DNA of 64,000 nucleotides, from NCBI RefSeq assembly GCF_900100335.1, contig NZ_FNFE01000001.1:868001-932000 (forward strand). Direction: 5' to 3'. Under the pieces are notes generated by a model, which was not told where the DNA came from, ran no database searches, and saw nothing but the letters and a program-made list of their open reading frames with translations. Both the position numbers and the translations under genes were made by a program. This document shows positions 36,078 through 44,262 of this stretch, in pieces. This stretch comes from Natronorubrum texcoconense. GTDB lineage: Archaea > Halobacteriota > Halobacteria > Halobacteriales > Natrialbaceae. Each line of letters starts with the position of its first letter. Positions within the stretch are counted from its first letter, which is position 1.

Positions 36078-36310
36078 TGCTTCGGTAGGGACTCGAATTA
36101 TGCGAAACGCTCATTACTGCTCGTGATTCTCTACTTCAAGTCTCCGATCATACACTTTTTGTCAGCTACGTTCGCAAAAATGCTCCGTCAGGGATTTGAA
36201 CTACGCGAAACACTCGCTACGCTCACGTTTCTCTAATTCAAATCCAGGGTCGCATTTTCGGCTCACGAGGTTGTTCGCCGAGAAGTGCTCCGTCAGGGAT
36301 TTGAACCCTA
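36078..36310 (-). repeat. Three tandem ~104-bp units carrying tRNA-Glu 3' ends
   Basis: Copies begin at 36078, 36181 and 36286. The last two share an exact 21-nt match (36181-36201 and 36286-36306) that is the reverse complement of a tRNA-Glu T-arm/acceptor end; the first is diverged. In each of the first two units the tail is followed by its inverted partner (GGATTTGAA at 36192-36200 with TTCAAATCC at 36237-36245) around a GAAAC/GTTTC stem. The architecture matches the unit downstream of tRNA-Ser at 20103-20180. Confidence 0.75.
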
Positions 36311-36320
36311 GTCATTGCCG
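36286..36320 (-). pseudogene. 3' fragment of tRNA-Glu
   Basis: On the minus strand this reads ...GACTAGGGTTCAAAT-CCCTGACGGAGCA, i.e. variable loop, T-arm and the 3' acceptor strand of haloarchaeal tRNA-Glu. The matching 5' strand GCTCCGT and the anticodon arm are absent in the flanking 300 bp. Such a lone tRNA tail is what the distal attachment site of an integrated element looks like; the intact tRNA-Glu should lie outside the window. Confidence 0.6.
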
Positions 36321-36670
36321 TGAGAGTCCGCTCTGATTGAAAGACCGTTCAGACGACTCTCAATCCCCCGAAATCGCCGACGACCGTGATTTCGGCCCGT
36401 TCAGTCACAACTGACGGTCGCTTCCTATATAAAAACCCGCGAGTTTGCCCCTCGGGCAAAGCCGACTCGCATAGCCCCGTTGTTATGCGAACCGGATCGA
36501 CTTCCAACGGCAGCGCGACCCGAATAGCGCTAAGGCTAGGTTTGTCATGACTCAGTGGCCTGTGTCGAAGCCCTCAGACCAAGGTGTTTCTCCCTCCAGT
36601 GATCAAGCCGTAGCTTAGAAGCGTGGGTGGCATCCCACTACTTACCTATCTGGCGACCCGCGGGTATACA
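36311..36670. other. Gene-poor boundary with hairpins, TATA box and micro-ORFs
   Basis: This 360-bp stretch holds several hairpins: TGAGAGTC/GACTCTCA arms at ~36,320-36,360, CCGAAATC/GATTTCGG at 36369-36396, and TTTGCCC/GGGCAAA at ~36,444-36,460. It also has a TATA-like CTATATAAAA at 36425-36434 and two micro-ORFs of 21 and 23 codons (36485-36550 and 36547-36618) that overlap in an ATGA. The second frame is open back to 36475 and may be the tail of a decayed gene. I see no intact gene. Confidence 0.5.
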
Positions 36671-37093
36671 ATGGCAGTACCAGATGTCCAACAGCCCCTG
36701 TCGGCTATTGGATGTGATGCGTGCCAGTCTGCCGTCCAATCTGGCGGGCAGCAGGAGTTGTCGTTTCTTCTCTTGGACCAGCTCACGATTCCCGTCCTCA
36801 GCTGTGACGAGCACCTTGAACAGTTCTCTTCGGTCTGTGGATTGACATCCGAAGACACGGTCGATCTCCTGCATCATCTACCGGCCGGCGGATTGTCGTG
36901 TCCCAGCTGCCGTCTTGTCCCGTACAATTCGCCGCATCCACTAGTCCGAGTCCAAGACGGCGCCATCATTCCGTTGGCGTGTCCGGAGCACCAAACCGAG
37001 ATCGTCCAACGGTTCCAGACGGGAATCCAGACACAGCACCAGCTGACGGTCGGCCTCGATACTAGCACAGGTCCATCCCTGAAGGATCCGTAA
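36671..37093 (+). CDS. Unrecognised cysteine-rich protein
   Basis: The 140-residue protein begins MAVPDVQQPLSAIGCDACQS. Metal-binding-like pairs are visible: CDAC, later CDEHLEQF, LSCPSCRLVPYN and LACPEHQTEI, so two CxxC...CxxH-type sites are likely. ATG 36671 is used; the open frame extends 48 nt upstream to a GTG without added support. It lies directly right of the tRNA-Glu fragments. Composition is less GC-rich than the core. I do not recognise a family. Confidence 0.6.
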   Translation: MAVPDVQQPLSAIGCDACQSAVQSGGQQELSFLLLDQLTIPVLSCDEHLEQFSSVCGLTSEDTVDLLHHLPAGGLSCPSCRLVPYNSPHPLVRVQDGAIIPLACPEHQTEIVQRFQTGIQTQHQLTVGLDTSTGPSLKDP

Positions 37094-37109
37094 TCCCGTT
37101 AATTTCGGG

Positions 37110-37772
37110 TCATTCTTGTTCGAGTTCGATACGCTCAAATTGGCCTCTTCCAGTTCGTTTGTGACTATCTGCTAACGCCGACGACAACAACGTACGTTCC
37201 GCTTTTCGGAGATGCTCGTGCAGTGTTGCCCGGCTGATCTCTAACTCTATCGCGAGGTCTTCGTTCGTAATCTTTCGGGGCCAGTCGTAGTACCCCCGCG
37301 CGAGCGCTTCGGTGACAACTTCTCGCTGTCGCTCAGTTAATGGCGAGTCGGTGGTCGCTCTGAACTCCTCGAGTTTGCCGAGTGTGACCGTTCCGAACCC
37401 CTCTAAATCGTCGATAATGTTTTTGAGATCTTCACGCTGGAATACGAGAACGTTGTACTCGCGTTGACGGCCCGAAACCGTATTTGACCGGCGCAGTGTG
37501 CCGTGGTTCTGATAGATGGCCGTATACGCACCGCACGAGGGTTTGGTTATGAGTAGATTCTCGTCATCGAGACGCTTGACGTGATTAACGTGATCCGCAT
37601 GCTCGAGGTCCGATTGAAAGGAATCTGCATGAGGGCCGGCGTGAAGAACGAAGGTGACGAACCCGTTTTGGATCTCCTCGATTTCGATCGGAATCGGCGC
37701 ATCGATATCCGCCGTAAGTTCTCTGAGAATGCACTCTCGGTGCTGTGTGAAATGGAGTGTGGCGGTAAACAT
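37110..37772 (-). CDS. HTH_10 (bat-type) transcriptional regulator
   Basis: The 220-residue regulator has a ligand-sensing N-terminal region (residues 1-155: ATLHFTQHRECILRELTADI and following) and the C-terminal HTH_10 domain. That domain begins SPLTERQREVVTEALARGYYDWPRKITNEDLA and continues SRATLHEHLRKAERTLL. It diverges from hyuA across a 150-bp region that carries two inverted repeats, so it most likely controls the hydantoinase operon and its own expression. ATG 37772 is used; a GTG at 37814 is an alternative. Confidence 0.88.
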   Translation of the reverse strand: MFTATLHFTQHRECILRELTADIDAPIPIEIEEIQNGFVTFVLHAGPHADSFQSDLEHADHVNHVKRLDDENLLITKPSCGAYTAIYQNHGTLRRSNTVSGRQREYNVLVFQREDLKNIIDDLEGFGTVTLGKLEEFRATTDSPLTERQREVVTEALARGYYDWPRKITNEDLAIELEISRATLHEHLRKAERTLLSSALADSHKRTGRGQFERIELEQE

Positions 37773-37860
37773 CGCTTCGCTACTGTGCCAATACCTCCCA
37801 AGGTGAAAAAGCACTCGATGAGGTCAGAATACCGTGAGTGGCTAACCAGTATTTAATCAG

Positions 37861-37893
37861 CCAACAGCTGTTGGGGAAATTCTTACTCCCCAA
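37861..37893. promoter_or_regulatory. Overlapping inverted repeats between regulator and hyuA
   Basis: CCAACAGCTGTTGG at 37861-37874 is a perfect 14-bp palindrome. It shares its right arm with a second inverted repeat, TTGGGGA (37871-37877) and TCCCCAA (37887-37893). They lie between a minus-strand TATA-like ATTAAATAC and the hyuA start at 37924, an ideal operator position for the divergent HTH_10 regulator. Confidence 0.6.
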
Positions 37894-37923
37894 CACGGTG
37901 TCTACCACACTGTACGATAACAT

Positions 37924-39987
37924 ATGACACATAATCTCGGCGTTGACGTGGGTGGTACGTTTACGGACGTTATCGTCTTCGACGAAACGACCCACGAAAT
38001 CACGATAGACAAGGTTCTCTCGACGCCCAGTAATCCATCGGAGGGCGTGGTTCACGGGATCGAGGAGGCAACGGCAAAAGCGAACACATCGGTATCCGAA
38101 CTTGACCTCCTGTTTCACGGTACGACAGTCGTGACGAACATGCTCTTGGAGGAGACGGGGGCGCGCGTCGGACTCATTACGACTGCTGGGCACGAAGACA
38201 TCCTCCACTTGGCACGAGCGTGGACGCCCGGCCCACTCTATGGCTGGATGGACATGGAGAAACCGGATCCGCTCGCTGACCTCGTGGATACCCGAGGTAT
38301 AGCTGGTACGATCAGTTCACCAGATGGGAACGAGACCGAATCGCTCGACGAAGAAGAAATCAGAGATGCCGTCAAGGAACTCGAGGCAGCTGGCGTCGAG
38401 TCGCTGACCGTTGCGTTGTTGAACGCGTACCTCAATCCCGAACACGAAGAACGCGTCCGCGAAATTATCGCCGAAGAGGCACCGGAGCTTCCGGTATCGA
38501 TTTCCTCCGAGATCGTCCCGGAGTACGGTGAGTACGAACGGACGCTGACGACCGTCATCAACGACTACGCACGGCCAACGGTCATCGAGTATCTCGAGGA
38601 TCTCGACGACTCGCTCGCAGACGGTGATTCGACGGCCACGATGAACGTCGTTCGGTCCGACGGTGGGCTCATGAGTTCGAAAGCCGCCAAGGAGCGGCCG
38701 GTCGAACTCGCGCTGTCGGGACCCAGTGGTGGCGTCGTCGGTGCGGCGACCATCGCGTCGAAGAAGGGCGTTCCCGACGTATTGACGCTCGATATGGGTG
38801 GGACGTCGACTGACGTGTCACTCGTCGAAGACGGAACCCCTGAGACGACCCGCCAGACGAAGGTCGGCTATCGAGAATTCAAATCTCGATCGGTCGATGT
38901 GAACACGGTCGGAGCCGGCGGAGGCTCGATCGCCCGCGTGCAACTGAGCGGATCGTTACAGGTTGGCCCGGAGAGTTCCGGTGCCGACCCCGGGCCGGCG
39001 TGTTATGGCTTGGGCGGAGACGAACCGACTGTGACGGACGCGAACGTCGTCCTCGGTCGGATTCCGCCGAGTGTCCAACTCGGCGGCCGGATGGAACTCG
39101 ATAGAGAGGCAGCCCACGATGCTGTGGCGACAGTCGCCGACGAGCGTGGGACTTCGGTCGAGGAGGCCGCTCAAGCGATCCTCGACATCGTCAACGAGAA
39201 CATGCACAGCGCACTCCGCGTCGTGTCCGTCGAACAGGGCTACGATCCCCGAGAGTTCGGACTCGTTGCCTTCGGCGGTGCCGGGCCGATGCACGCTAAC
39301 GCGCTTGCAGATATCATGGACGCCTACCCCCTGATCATCCCACCGGGACCGGGCGTTATGTCGGCGTTTGGTTTCTTGACCTCCGACATCCAAAACGAGT
39401 TCTCGGAGACGTATCTGGAGACCGAGGAAGATGTCGACGGCGGGGATGTCTACGAAAAACTGCGGGATCTCGAGGCCGAAGCGACTGACTGGCTTGTCTC
39501 CGAAGGCGTCGACGAAACCGACCACGAGTTCGAGTACTTCGCCGAATGTCGCTACTTCCGCCAGGACATCCAGATGTCGATCCCGGTGACGATTGAGAAC
39601 CTCCGTGGCGAGACAGGGCTCGCAGAAATCAAAGGCGATTTCGAGAGCCGTCACGACCGCCAGTTCGGATTCTCGCTCGATGCACCGCTCGAGATTGCGA
39701 ATCTCCGCGTCATCGGCAAAGGAACGCTGCAGGGTGTTACTATCGAGGAACAGGAGCTGACAGATGCCGATCCGAGTGCCGCTGAGATCGACGACAACGA
39801 CGTGTACTTCAGCGGTGACACCTACGAGACGCCGATCTACGATCGCACCGAGTTGCGTCCGGGCAACGAGATCGACGGGCCAGCGATCGTCACCGACGAC
39901 GATTCGACAGTCGTCCTGCAGCCGGATCACAGTGCGACTATCGACCGCTACGGAAACATCGAGATTAACAGAGGTGAGGGTCAGTGA
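37924..39987 (+). CDS. hyuA: ATP-dependent hydantoinase subunit A
   Basis: This 687-residue protein has an ASKHA ATPase fold: phosphate-1 loop GVDVGGTFTDVIVFDE at the N-terminus, FHGTTVVTNMLLEE, and the second nucleotide loop TLDMGGTSTDVSLV near ~285. GPGVMSAFGFLTSDIQ and the C-terminal GPAIVTDDDSTVVLQP are typical of N-methylhydantoinase/5-oxoprolinase A subunits. With HyuB it hydrolyses a cyclic amide coupled to ATP. The stop overlaps the hyuB start in a GTGA. Confidence 0.93.
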   Translation: MTHNLGVDVGGTFTDVIVFDETTHEITIDKVLSTPSNPSEGVVHGIEEATAKANTSVSELDLLFHGTTVVTNMLLEETGARVGLITTAGHEDILHLARAWTPGPLYGWMDMEKPDPLADLVDTRGIAGTISSPDGNETESLDEEEIRDAVKELEAAGVESLTVALLNAYLNPEHEERVREIIAEEAPELPVSISSEIVPEYGEYERTLTTVINDYARPTVIEYLEDLDDSLADGDSTATMNVVRSDGGLMSSKAAKERPVELALSGPSGGVVGAATIASKKGVPDVLTLDMGGTSTDVSLVEDGTPETTRQTKVGYREFKSRSVDVNTVGAGGGSIARVQLSGSLQVGPESSGADPGPACYGLGGDEPTVTDANVVLGRIPPSVQLGGRMELDREAAHDAVATVADERGTSVEEAAQAILDIVNENMHSALRVVSVEQGYDPREFGLVAFGGAGPMHANALADIMDAYPLIIPPGPGVMSAFGFLTSDIQNEFSETYLETEEDVDGGDVYEKLRDLEAEATDWLVSEGVDETDHEFEYFAECRYFRQDIQMSIPVTIENLRGETGLAEIKGDFESRHDRQFGFSLDAPLEIANLRVIGKGTLQGVTIEEQELTDADPSAAEIDDNDVYFSGDTYETPIYDRTELRPGNEIDGPAIVTDDDSTVVLQPDHSATIDRYGNIEINRGEGQ

Positions 39988-41840
39988 GCAATTCAACACC
40001 AGCGTTCGTCGGCGAGCACGATGTCGATCAGACGACGCTCGATATTATCGAGAGTACGCTTTCGAATACCCGCGAGGAGATGGATCGGGTCGTCGAAACG
40101 ACGGCGATCAGTCCAGTCATCCGCGAACAGTCCGACCAGTTCCCGCTCATCGCAGATGCGGAGGGACGAATGGTCATGGGCCAGTTCGGTTCGGCGATTG
40201 ACACCATCCTCGAGAACTCGCCGTTCGAGCGCGAGGACCTCGAGGACGGCGACGTGATCGCGACCAACGATCCCTACATGTGTGCCGGTGCCGTCTCGCA
40301 CACGCCGGACATGCTCCTGTTGCGCCCGATCTTCTACGAGGACGACCTCGTGGGCTTCTCGAGCCAGTGGGGCAACCTGATGGACGTCGGCGGGAAGACC
40401 CCCGGCAGCATGCCCGTACAGGCGAGTACGATCTTCGAAGAGGGGATGCGACTGCCGCCGGTCAAACTCTACAAGCAAGGTGAGATCGACAGCGAACTGC
40501 TCCGCTCGTTCGCCCACAACACGCGGCTCCCCGAGCACGCAGAAGCCGACATCAAAGCGTTAGCTGCAGGGACGAAGGCCGCGGAGACTCGCGTTCACGA
40601 ACTCTGTGATCGCTTCGGCAAGGAAACGTACGTGGAAGCCTGCGATGCTATCCTCGACCGCACCCGGGACGGGATGGTCGACCTCATTCACGAGTTCATT
40701 CCTGAGGGCGAACGCTACACCTTCGAAGATTACGTCGACGACGACGGGATGGGCAACGGCCCGATCAAACTCCACCTCGAGATCTACCGGGAGGGAGAAA
40801 CGGTCTATCTCGACTGGACCGGTACGGACGAGCAGGTGCCGGGCACGGTGAACTTCCTACTGAACGAGAAGATGTTCAAAATGTTCACCGGGGTCTTCCT
40901 CATCATGGCGTTTGACCCGTTGCTCACGTTCAACGACGGCTACTACGATCTCTTCGAAGTGACCCTGCCCGAAGGGTCGGTTATCCAGCCGGAGTTCCCA
41001 GCACCGCTGGGGAATCGCCTGCCGCTTATGGCCCGGCAGTTCGACGTTCTGCAGGCGACCTTCTCGAAACTCATCGACGGATTTTCCGTGGCGGGCAGCT
41101 ACGGGACGTCGCCGAATCTCGTTTACGCAGGAACGGACTCGGACGGAAACGAATTCCAGATGCTCGAAATTCTCTACGGCGGTATTCCGGCCCGGCCGGG
41201 CGGTGACGGACTCGACGGTCACTCGTGGTGGCCGCTGTTCCGGACGGTCCCCGCCGAGTATCAGGAAGCCTACTACCCGCTAACGATCGACGAGTACAGC
41301 ACCCGCGCTGATACTGGCGGTGCCGGCGAGTTCCGCGGCGGTCACGGGATTACGAAGGTATACACTTTCGAGGAAGACGGTGCGATCACGTTCCAAGACG
41401 ACCGTGCACACACGTATCCGTGGGGCGTCGATGGCGGCAAGCACGCCCAAACGAGCGAGAAGAAACTGATTCGGGCCGATGGGACCGAAGCAGAGCTCCC
41501 ATCGAAAGTCGAAAACGTGGTCGTAGCGGCAGGTGACAAACTCGTCTTCAGCACCGCTGGTGGCGGTGGACTCGGAGATCCGCTCGAGCGCGAGGCTGCC
41601 GTCGTCGCCGAAGAAGTCGAACGCGGACTTCTCACCGAAACGGCTGCCCGATCGGACTTCGGCGTTGTCCTCACCGAGGACGGCACCGTCGACGAGGCAG
41701 CCACTGACGACCAACGCGATGAGATTCGGGCGAACCGTGACGGTCTCCAGAAGTTCGATTACGGTCCGTTACCGGACGACGAAACGCTCGAAGCACGTAT
41801 CGCCGACGAGCGCCGGGCGTTCGAGAATCGAAACAACTGA
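39984..41840 (+). CDS. hyuB: ATP-dependent hydantoinase subunit B
   Basis: This 618-residue hydantoinase B subunit has the conserved DVIATNDPYMCAGAVSHTPDM metal-site segment, GKTPGSMPVQASTIFEEGMRLPPVKL, the RADTGGAGEFRGGHGI loop and the C-terminal GGGGLGDPLERE. Start GTG 39984 overlaps the hyuA stop by four bases. The pair resembles N-methylhydantoin amidohydrolase and acetone/acetophenone-carboxylase-like enzymes; with an amidohydrolase next, hydantoin opening is the better guess. Confidence 0.93.
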   Translation: MSNSTPAFVGEHDVDQTTLDIIESTLSNTREEMDRVVETTAISPVIREQSDQFPLIADAEGRMVMGQFGSAIDTILENSPFEREDLEDGDVIATNDPYMCAGAVSHTPDMLLLRPIFYEDDLVGFSSQWGNLMDVGGKTPGSMPVQASTIFEEGMRLPPVKLYKQGEIDSELLRSFAHNTRLPEHAEADIKALAAGTKAAETRVHELCDRFGKETYVEACDAILDRTRDGMVDLIHEFIPEGERYTFEDYVDDDGMGNGPIKLHLEIYREGETVYLDWTGTDEQVPGTVNFLLNEKMFKMFTGVFLIMAFDPLLTFNDGYYDLFEVTLPEGSVIQPEFPAPLGNRLPLMARQFDVLQATFSKLIDGFSVAGSYGTSPNLVYAGTDSDGNEFQMLEILYGGIPARPGGDGLDGHSWWPLFRTVPAEYQEAYYPLTIDEYSTRADTGGAGEFRGGHGITKVYTFEEDGAITFQDDRAHTYPWGVDGGKHAQTSEKKLIRADGTEAELPSKVENVVVAAGDKLVFSTAGGGGLGDPLEREAAVVAEEVERGLLTETAARSDFGVVLTEDGTVDEAATDDQRDEIRANRDGLQKFDYGPLPDDETLEARIADERRAFENRNN

Positions 41841-41872
41841 GCAACGGACGAATACGATCAACCTACCACATC

Positions 41873-42508
41873 ATGGATTGGCCAACCGACATTGACGCCG
41901 GCTACGACGAGGACGACTTCGGGAAGAGCGTCGGCCTCGGCGACCGGCCCGCACTACTAGTTATCGATCTGATAAACGCCTTCACCGATCCCGATACCAG
42001 TCTCGGATCGGATGTTACCGACGTGCTCGAACAGACCGACCGCCTGCTCGAGTGCTTCCGGGAGCACGATCTGCCCCGGTATTTCACGACCGTAGCGTTC
42101 GAAGAGTCCTACGGCGATGCCGGACGATTCATCGAGAAGGTACCCGCATTGCGAGAGTTGCAACTCGGAACCGAGGCGGTCGAAGTGGACGATCGGATTG
42201 CACCCGTAGGTGACGAGCGAGTCATCCTGAAAAAGTACGCGAGTGCATTCTTCGGAACGGATCTGCAAACGGAGCTAACGACACAGGGTGTAGATACGCT
42301 CGTTCTCGCTGGCGTTACGACGAGTGGCTGTATCCGAGCAACGGCCGTCGATAGTCTCCAGCACGGCTACCGCACCATCGTTCCGGCCGACGCGGTCGGT
42401 GACCGCGCTGACGGACCACACCTAGCGAATCTCTACGATATCGACGCGAAATACGGTGACGTCGTGACAACTGATAGCGTACTCGAACACCTCTCAACCA
42501 ATGCATAA
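41873..42508 (+). CDS. Isochorismatase-fold amidohydrolase, N-carbamoylsarcosine amidase-like
   Basis: The 211-residue cysteine hydrolase has catalytic Asp in LLVIDLINAFTDP, Lys in VILKKYASAFFGTDL and the nucleophile Cys in AGVTTSGCIRATAVDSLQHGY. Family members include N-carbamoylsarcosine amidase, which removes the carbamoyl group formed when N-methylhydantoin is opened. It lies 32 nt after hyuB, supporting a sequential pathway: cyclic amide, then carbamoyl amino acid, then amino acid plus CO2 and NH3. Exact substrate is inferred from context. Confidence 0.85.
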   Translation: MDWPTDIDAGYDEDDFGKSVGLGDRPALLVIDLINAFTDPDTSLGSDVTDVLEQTDRLLECFREHDLPRYFTTVAFEESYGDAGRFIEKVPALRELQLGTEAVEVDDRIAPVGDERVILKKYASAFFGTDLQTELTTQGVDTLVLAGVTTSGCIRATAVDSLQHGYRTIVPADAVGDRADGPHLANLYDIDAKYGDVVTTDSVLEHLSTNA

Positions 42509-42571
42509 CCACGCCGACAACGACCGATCTCCATCGACACCGACTTCCACGGCTGCGCCGAGTGATTCGCT

Positions 42572-43519
42572 ATGACTGACGCCGGTGCAACACTGCGAGA
42601 GCGCCTCGAGCGTGACGAACTACTGACCTGTCCCGGTGTCCACGACCCGCTCACGGCCGGCGTTGCCGACGCCATAGGCTTCGACGCCATCTACATGACC
42701 GGATACGGGACATCACTCTCGAAAACCGGCTATCCCGATGCCGGTTTCATCACGATGCCGGAGATGATCGACAACGCCGCGAACATTCAGGAGCGGATCG
42801 ATGTCCCACTCATCGCCGATTCAGACAACGGGTACGGCAACGCGACGAACGTCGTCCGAACCGTTCGGGAGTACATCAAAGCTGGCGTTGGCGCCATCCA
42901 CATCGAAGACCAAACGTTCCCGAAGCGGTGTGGGCATACAAAAGGACGACAGGTCATCCCACGAGAGGAAGCAGTCGGAAAGATCGAAGCCGCCGCCGAC
43001 GTCCGAGACGACCGTGCTGAGGACTTCGTTCTCATCGCCCGGACTGATGCCCGTGGCACCGGTGATGGCTCGCTCGACGAGGCGATCAGTCGTGTGAACG
43101 ATTTCCTTGAAGTTGGCGCTGATATTGCGTTCGTCGAGGGGCCAACCGACGAGTCAGAACTCGAGCGCATCGGCCGTGAAGTCGACGGACCAATCATCTA
43201 CAACTTCGTCGGCGATCTTGGCTCCTCGCCGTACGTCGATCTCTCGTCGCTTGAGGAGTGGGGGTTCGACCTCGTTATATTCCCTATTGCCGCAACACTA
43301 TCGACCATCGCAAACGTCCACGCCGACCTAAGCGCTTTCGCCGAGGATCCAGTGGCGGCGATGCGGGATATCGATGACGAGTTCAACGAACAACCGGTCG
43401 GAAGCCTCCACGAGTTCGCCGGATTCCCTGAAGTCATTGAATGGGAGCGACGGTATCTTCCTGATGACGAGCAGAACAAATACGACGGCTCGTTAGGTGA
43501 TGACCCGGAGACTGAGTGA
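42572..43519 (+). CDS. Isocitrate lyase/PEP mutase superfamily enzyme
   Basis: This 315-residue TIM-barrel lyase has the superfamily metal site DSDNGYGNATNVVRTV and the catalytic-loop signature PKRCGHTKGRQVIP. IARTDARG and an IYNFVGDLGSSPYVDLSSLEEWGFDLVIFP-type region follow. It is related to 2-methylisocitrate lyase, oxaloacetate decarboxylase and carboxyvinyl-carboxyphosphonate mutase; the exact reaction is not readable. As last gene of the hyu cluster it may process the carbon skeleton. The 63-nt gap to the amidohydrolase allows one operon. Confidence 0.85.
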   Translation: MTDAGATLRERLERDELLTCPGVHDPLTAGVADAIGFDAIYMTGYGTSLSKTGYPDAGFITMPEMIDNAANIQERIDVPLIADSDNGYGNATNVVRTVREYIKAGVGAIHIEDQTFPKRCGHTKGRQVIPREEAVGKIEAAADVRDDRAEDFVLIARTDARGTGDGSLDEAISRVNDFLEVGADIAFVEGPTDESELERIGREVDGPIIYNFVGDLGSSPYVDLSSLEEWGFDLVIFPIAATLSTIANVHADLSAFAEDPVAAMRDIDDEFNEQPVGSLHEFAGFPEVIEWERRYLPDDEQNKYDGSLGDDPETE

Positions 43520-43629
43520 GAGTTATCACTCAACAGGGTTCTCTATCAGTTGACAATGCCTTTTTCACCCAGAGTGAAATATGGAATCTGCGTTTGGGCC
43601 ACAATTAGTATGGCCGTTCTCACAGAAAT

Positions 43630-43668
43630 GTAAGGAGGAAGCCCACGACTTCAGTCGTGAGAGGAATC
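43630..43668 (+). mobile_element. Orphan IS200/IS605 (IS1341)-type right-end hairpin
   Basis: The sequence GGAAGCCCACGACTTCAGTC and onward contains a 7-bp hairpin, CACGACT-TC-AGTCGTG (43644-43659), flanked by AGGAGGAAGC and GAGAGGAATCC. This is the familiar right end of haloarchaeal IS200/IS605 elements that carry tnpB. No tnpB or tnpA is present upstream, where the lyase gene ends 110 nt away, so it is a leftover end or a minimal non-autonomous copy. Confidence 0.6.
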
Positions 43669-43746
43669 CGACAAGGCCCGATTGTACTCCTCTACAGGTA
43701 GTACTTCCTGGACATCAATACATTCACTATCAAAGTGGTTGTTCAT
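43651..43746 (-). CDS. 31-codon ORF antisense to the IS right end
   Basis: ATG 43746 opens a peptide beginning MNNHFDSECIDVQEVLPVEE and ending SDSSHD; its stop lies inside the right-end hairpin at 43651-43653. Composition is acidic and protein-like, and the phrase VQEVLPVEEYNRAL looks like a short antitoxin-like or IS-linked peptide. Low certainty; no family recognised. Confidence 0.35.
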   Translation of the reverse strand: MNNHFDSECIDVQEVLPVEEYNRALSDSSHD

Positions 43747-43809
43747 AGTTAGTGGTTGATTCTTCAAAAACGACGACGAGAATAGCGATACTATTGGTTA
43801 GGTAGTGAG

Positions 43810-44262
43810 CTAGCTCGCGCTACTATACATAACCTCCTCGAGGTCGTCGAAGACGAGATACTTCTGTTCGTCACTACGTGCTGTGAGTAGCAGGTCGGTG
43901 TCGTACTCCTCACCCTCGAGGGTGGCACTATCGACAGTCGCACTGACGACTATCTGATGATAGTCGTTTTCGAGATTGACGCTGACACACTCATTTTCGT
44001 AGTGATATTGGTGATAGAGTGACATCACAGTGTACTCCGCCATCGGCACCGACGCTTCGTCGTCAGTTCCAGCGGTATCTCTACGCCAGAGGAATGCGAG
44101 GATTTGGTCGCCCTCTGTGATTGGCGTCTCTCGGTCGTATTCAGCTGATCCGCCTCGTAGCATGGATAGATGAACACACCGATCGCATGTCTTCTCTCCG
44201 TGATCAGTGACTACCGGTTCGCCTGAGATCTGTTGCTCCGCTCGCTCGAGTTCAGTACTCAT
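43810..44262 (-). CDS. Unrecognised acidic protein
   Basis: The 150-residue protein starts MSTELERAEQQISGEP, has a CDRC zinc-knuckle-like pair near residue 27, and then a beta-rich acidic body (ILAFLWRRDTAG, MAEYTVMSLYHQYHYENECVSV, ATLEGEEYDTDLLLTARS). Its ATG overlaps the end of the gene at 44252-44422 by 11 nt, so the two are probably co-expressed. I do not recognise the family. It lies in a decayed region beside an IS fragment. Confidence 0.6.
   Translation of the reverse strand: MSTELERAEQQISGEPVVTDHGEKTCDRCVHLSMLRGGSAEYDRETPITEGDQILAFLWRRDTAGTDDEASVPMAEYTVMSLYHQYHYENECVSVNLENDYHQIVVSATVDSATLEGEEYDTDLLLTARSDEQKYLVFDDLEEVMYSSAS

Noticed and set aside
36078-36310. A CRISPR array
   Set aside because: The repeat unit is ~104 bp with a diverged first copy and tRNA-derived sequence, unlike short identical repeats with unique spacers. 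No array or cas gene is seen elsewhere in the window.
36181-36320. A complete tRNA gene on the minus strand
   Set aside because: Only the T-arm and 3' acceptor strand are present; the 5' acceptor strand GCTCCGT and an anticodon arm cannot be found in the adjoining sequence.
36425-36660. A 7S (SRP) RNA or RNase P RNA gene
   Set aside because: The conserved loops of these RNAs were not found; only short independent hairpins are present.
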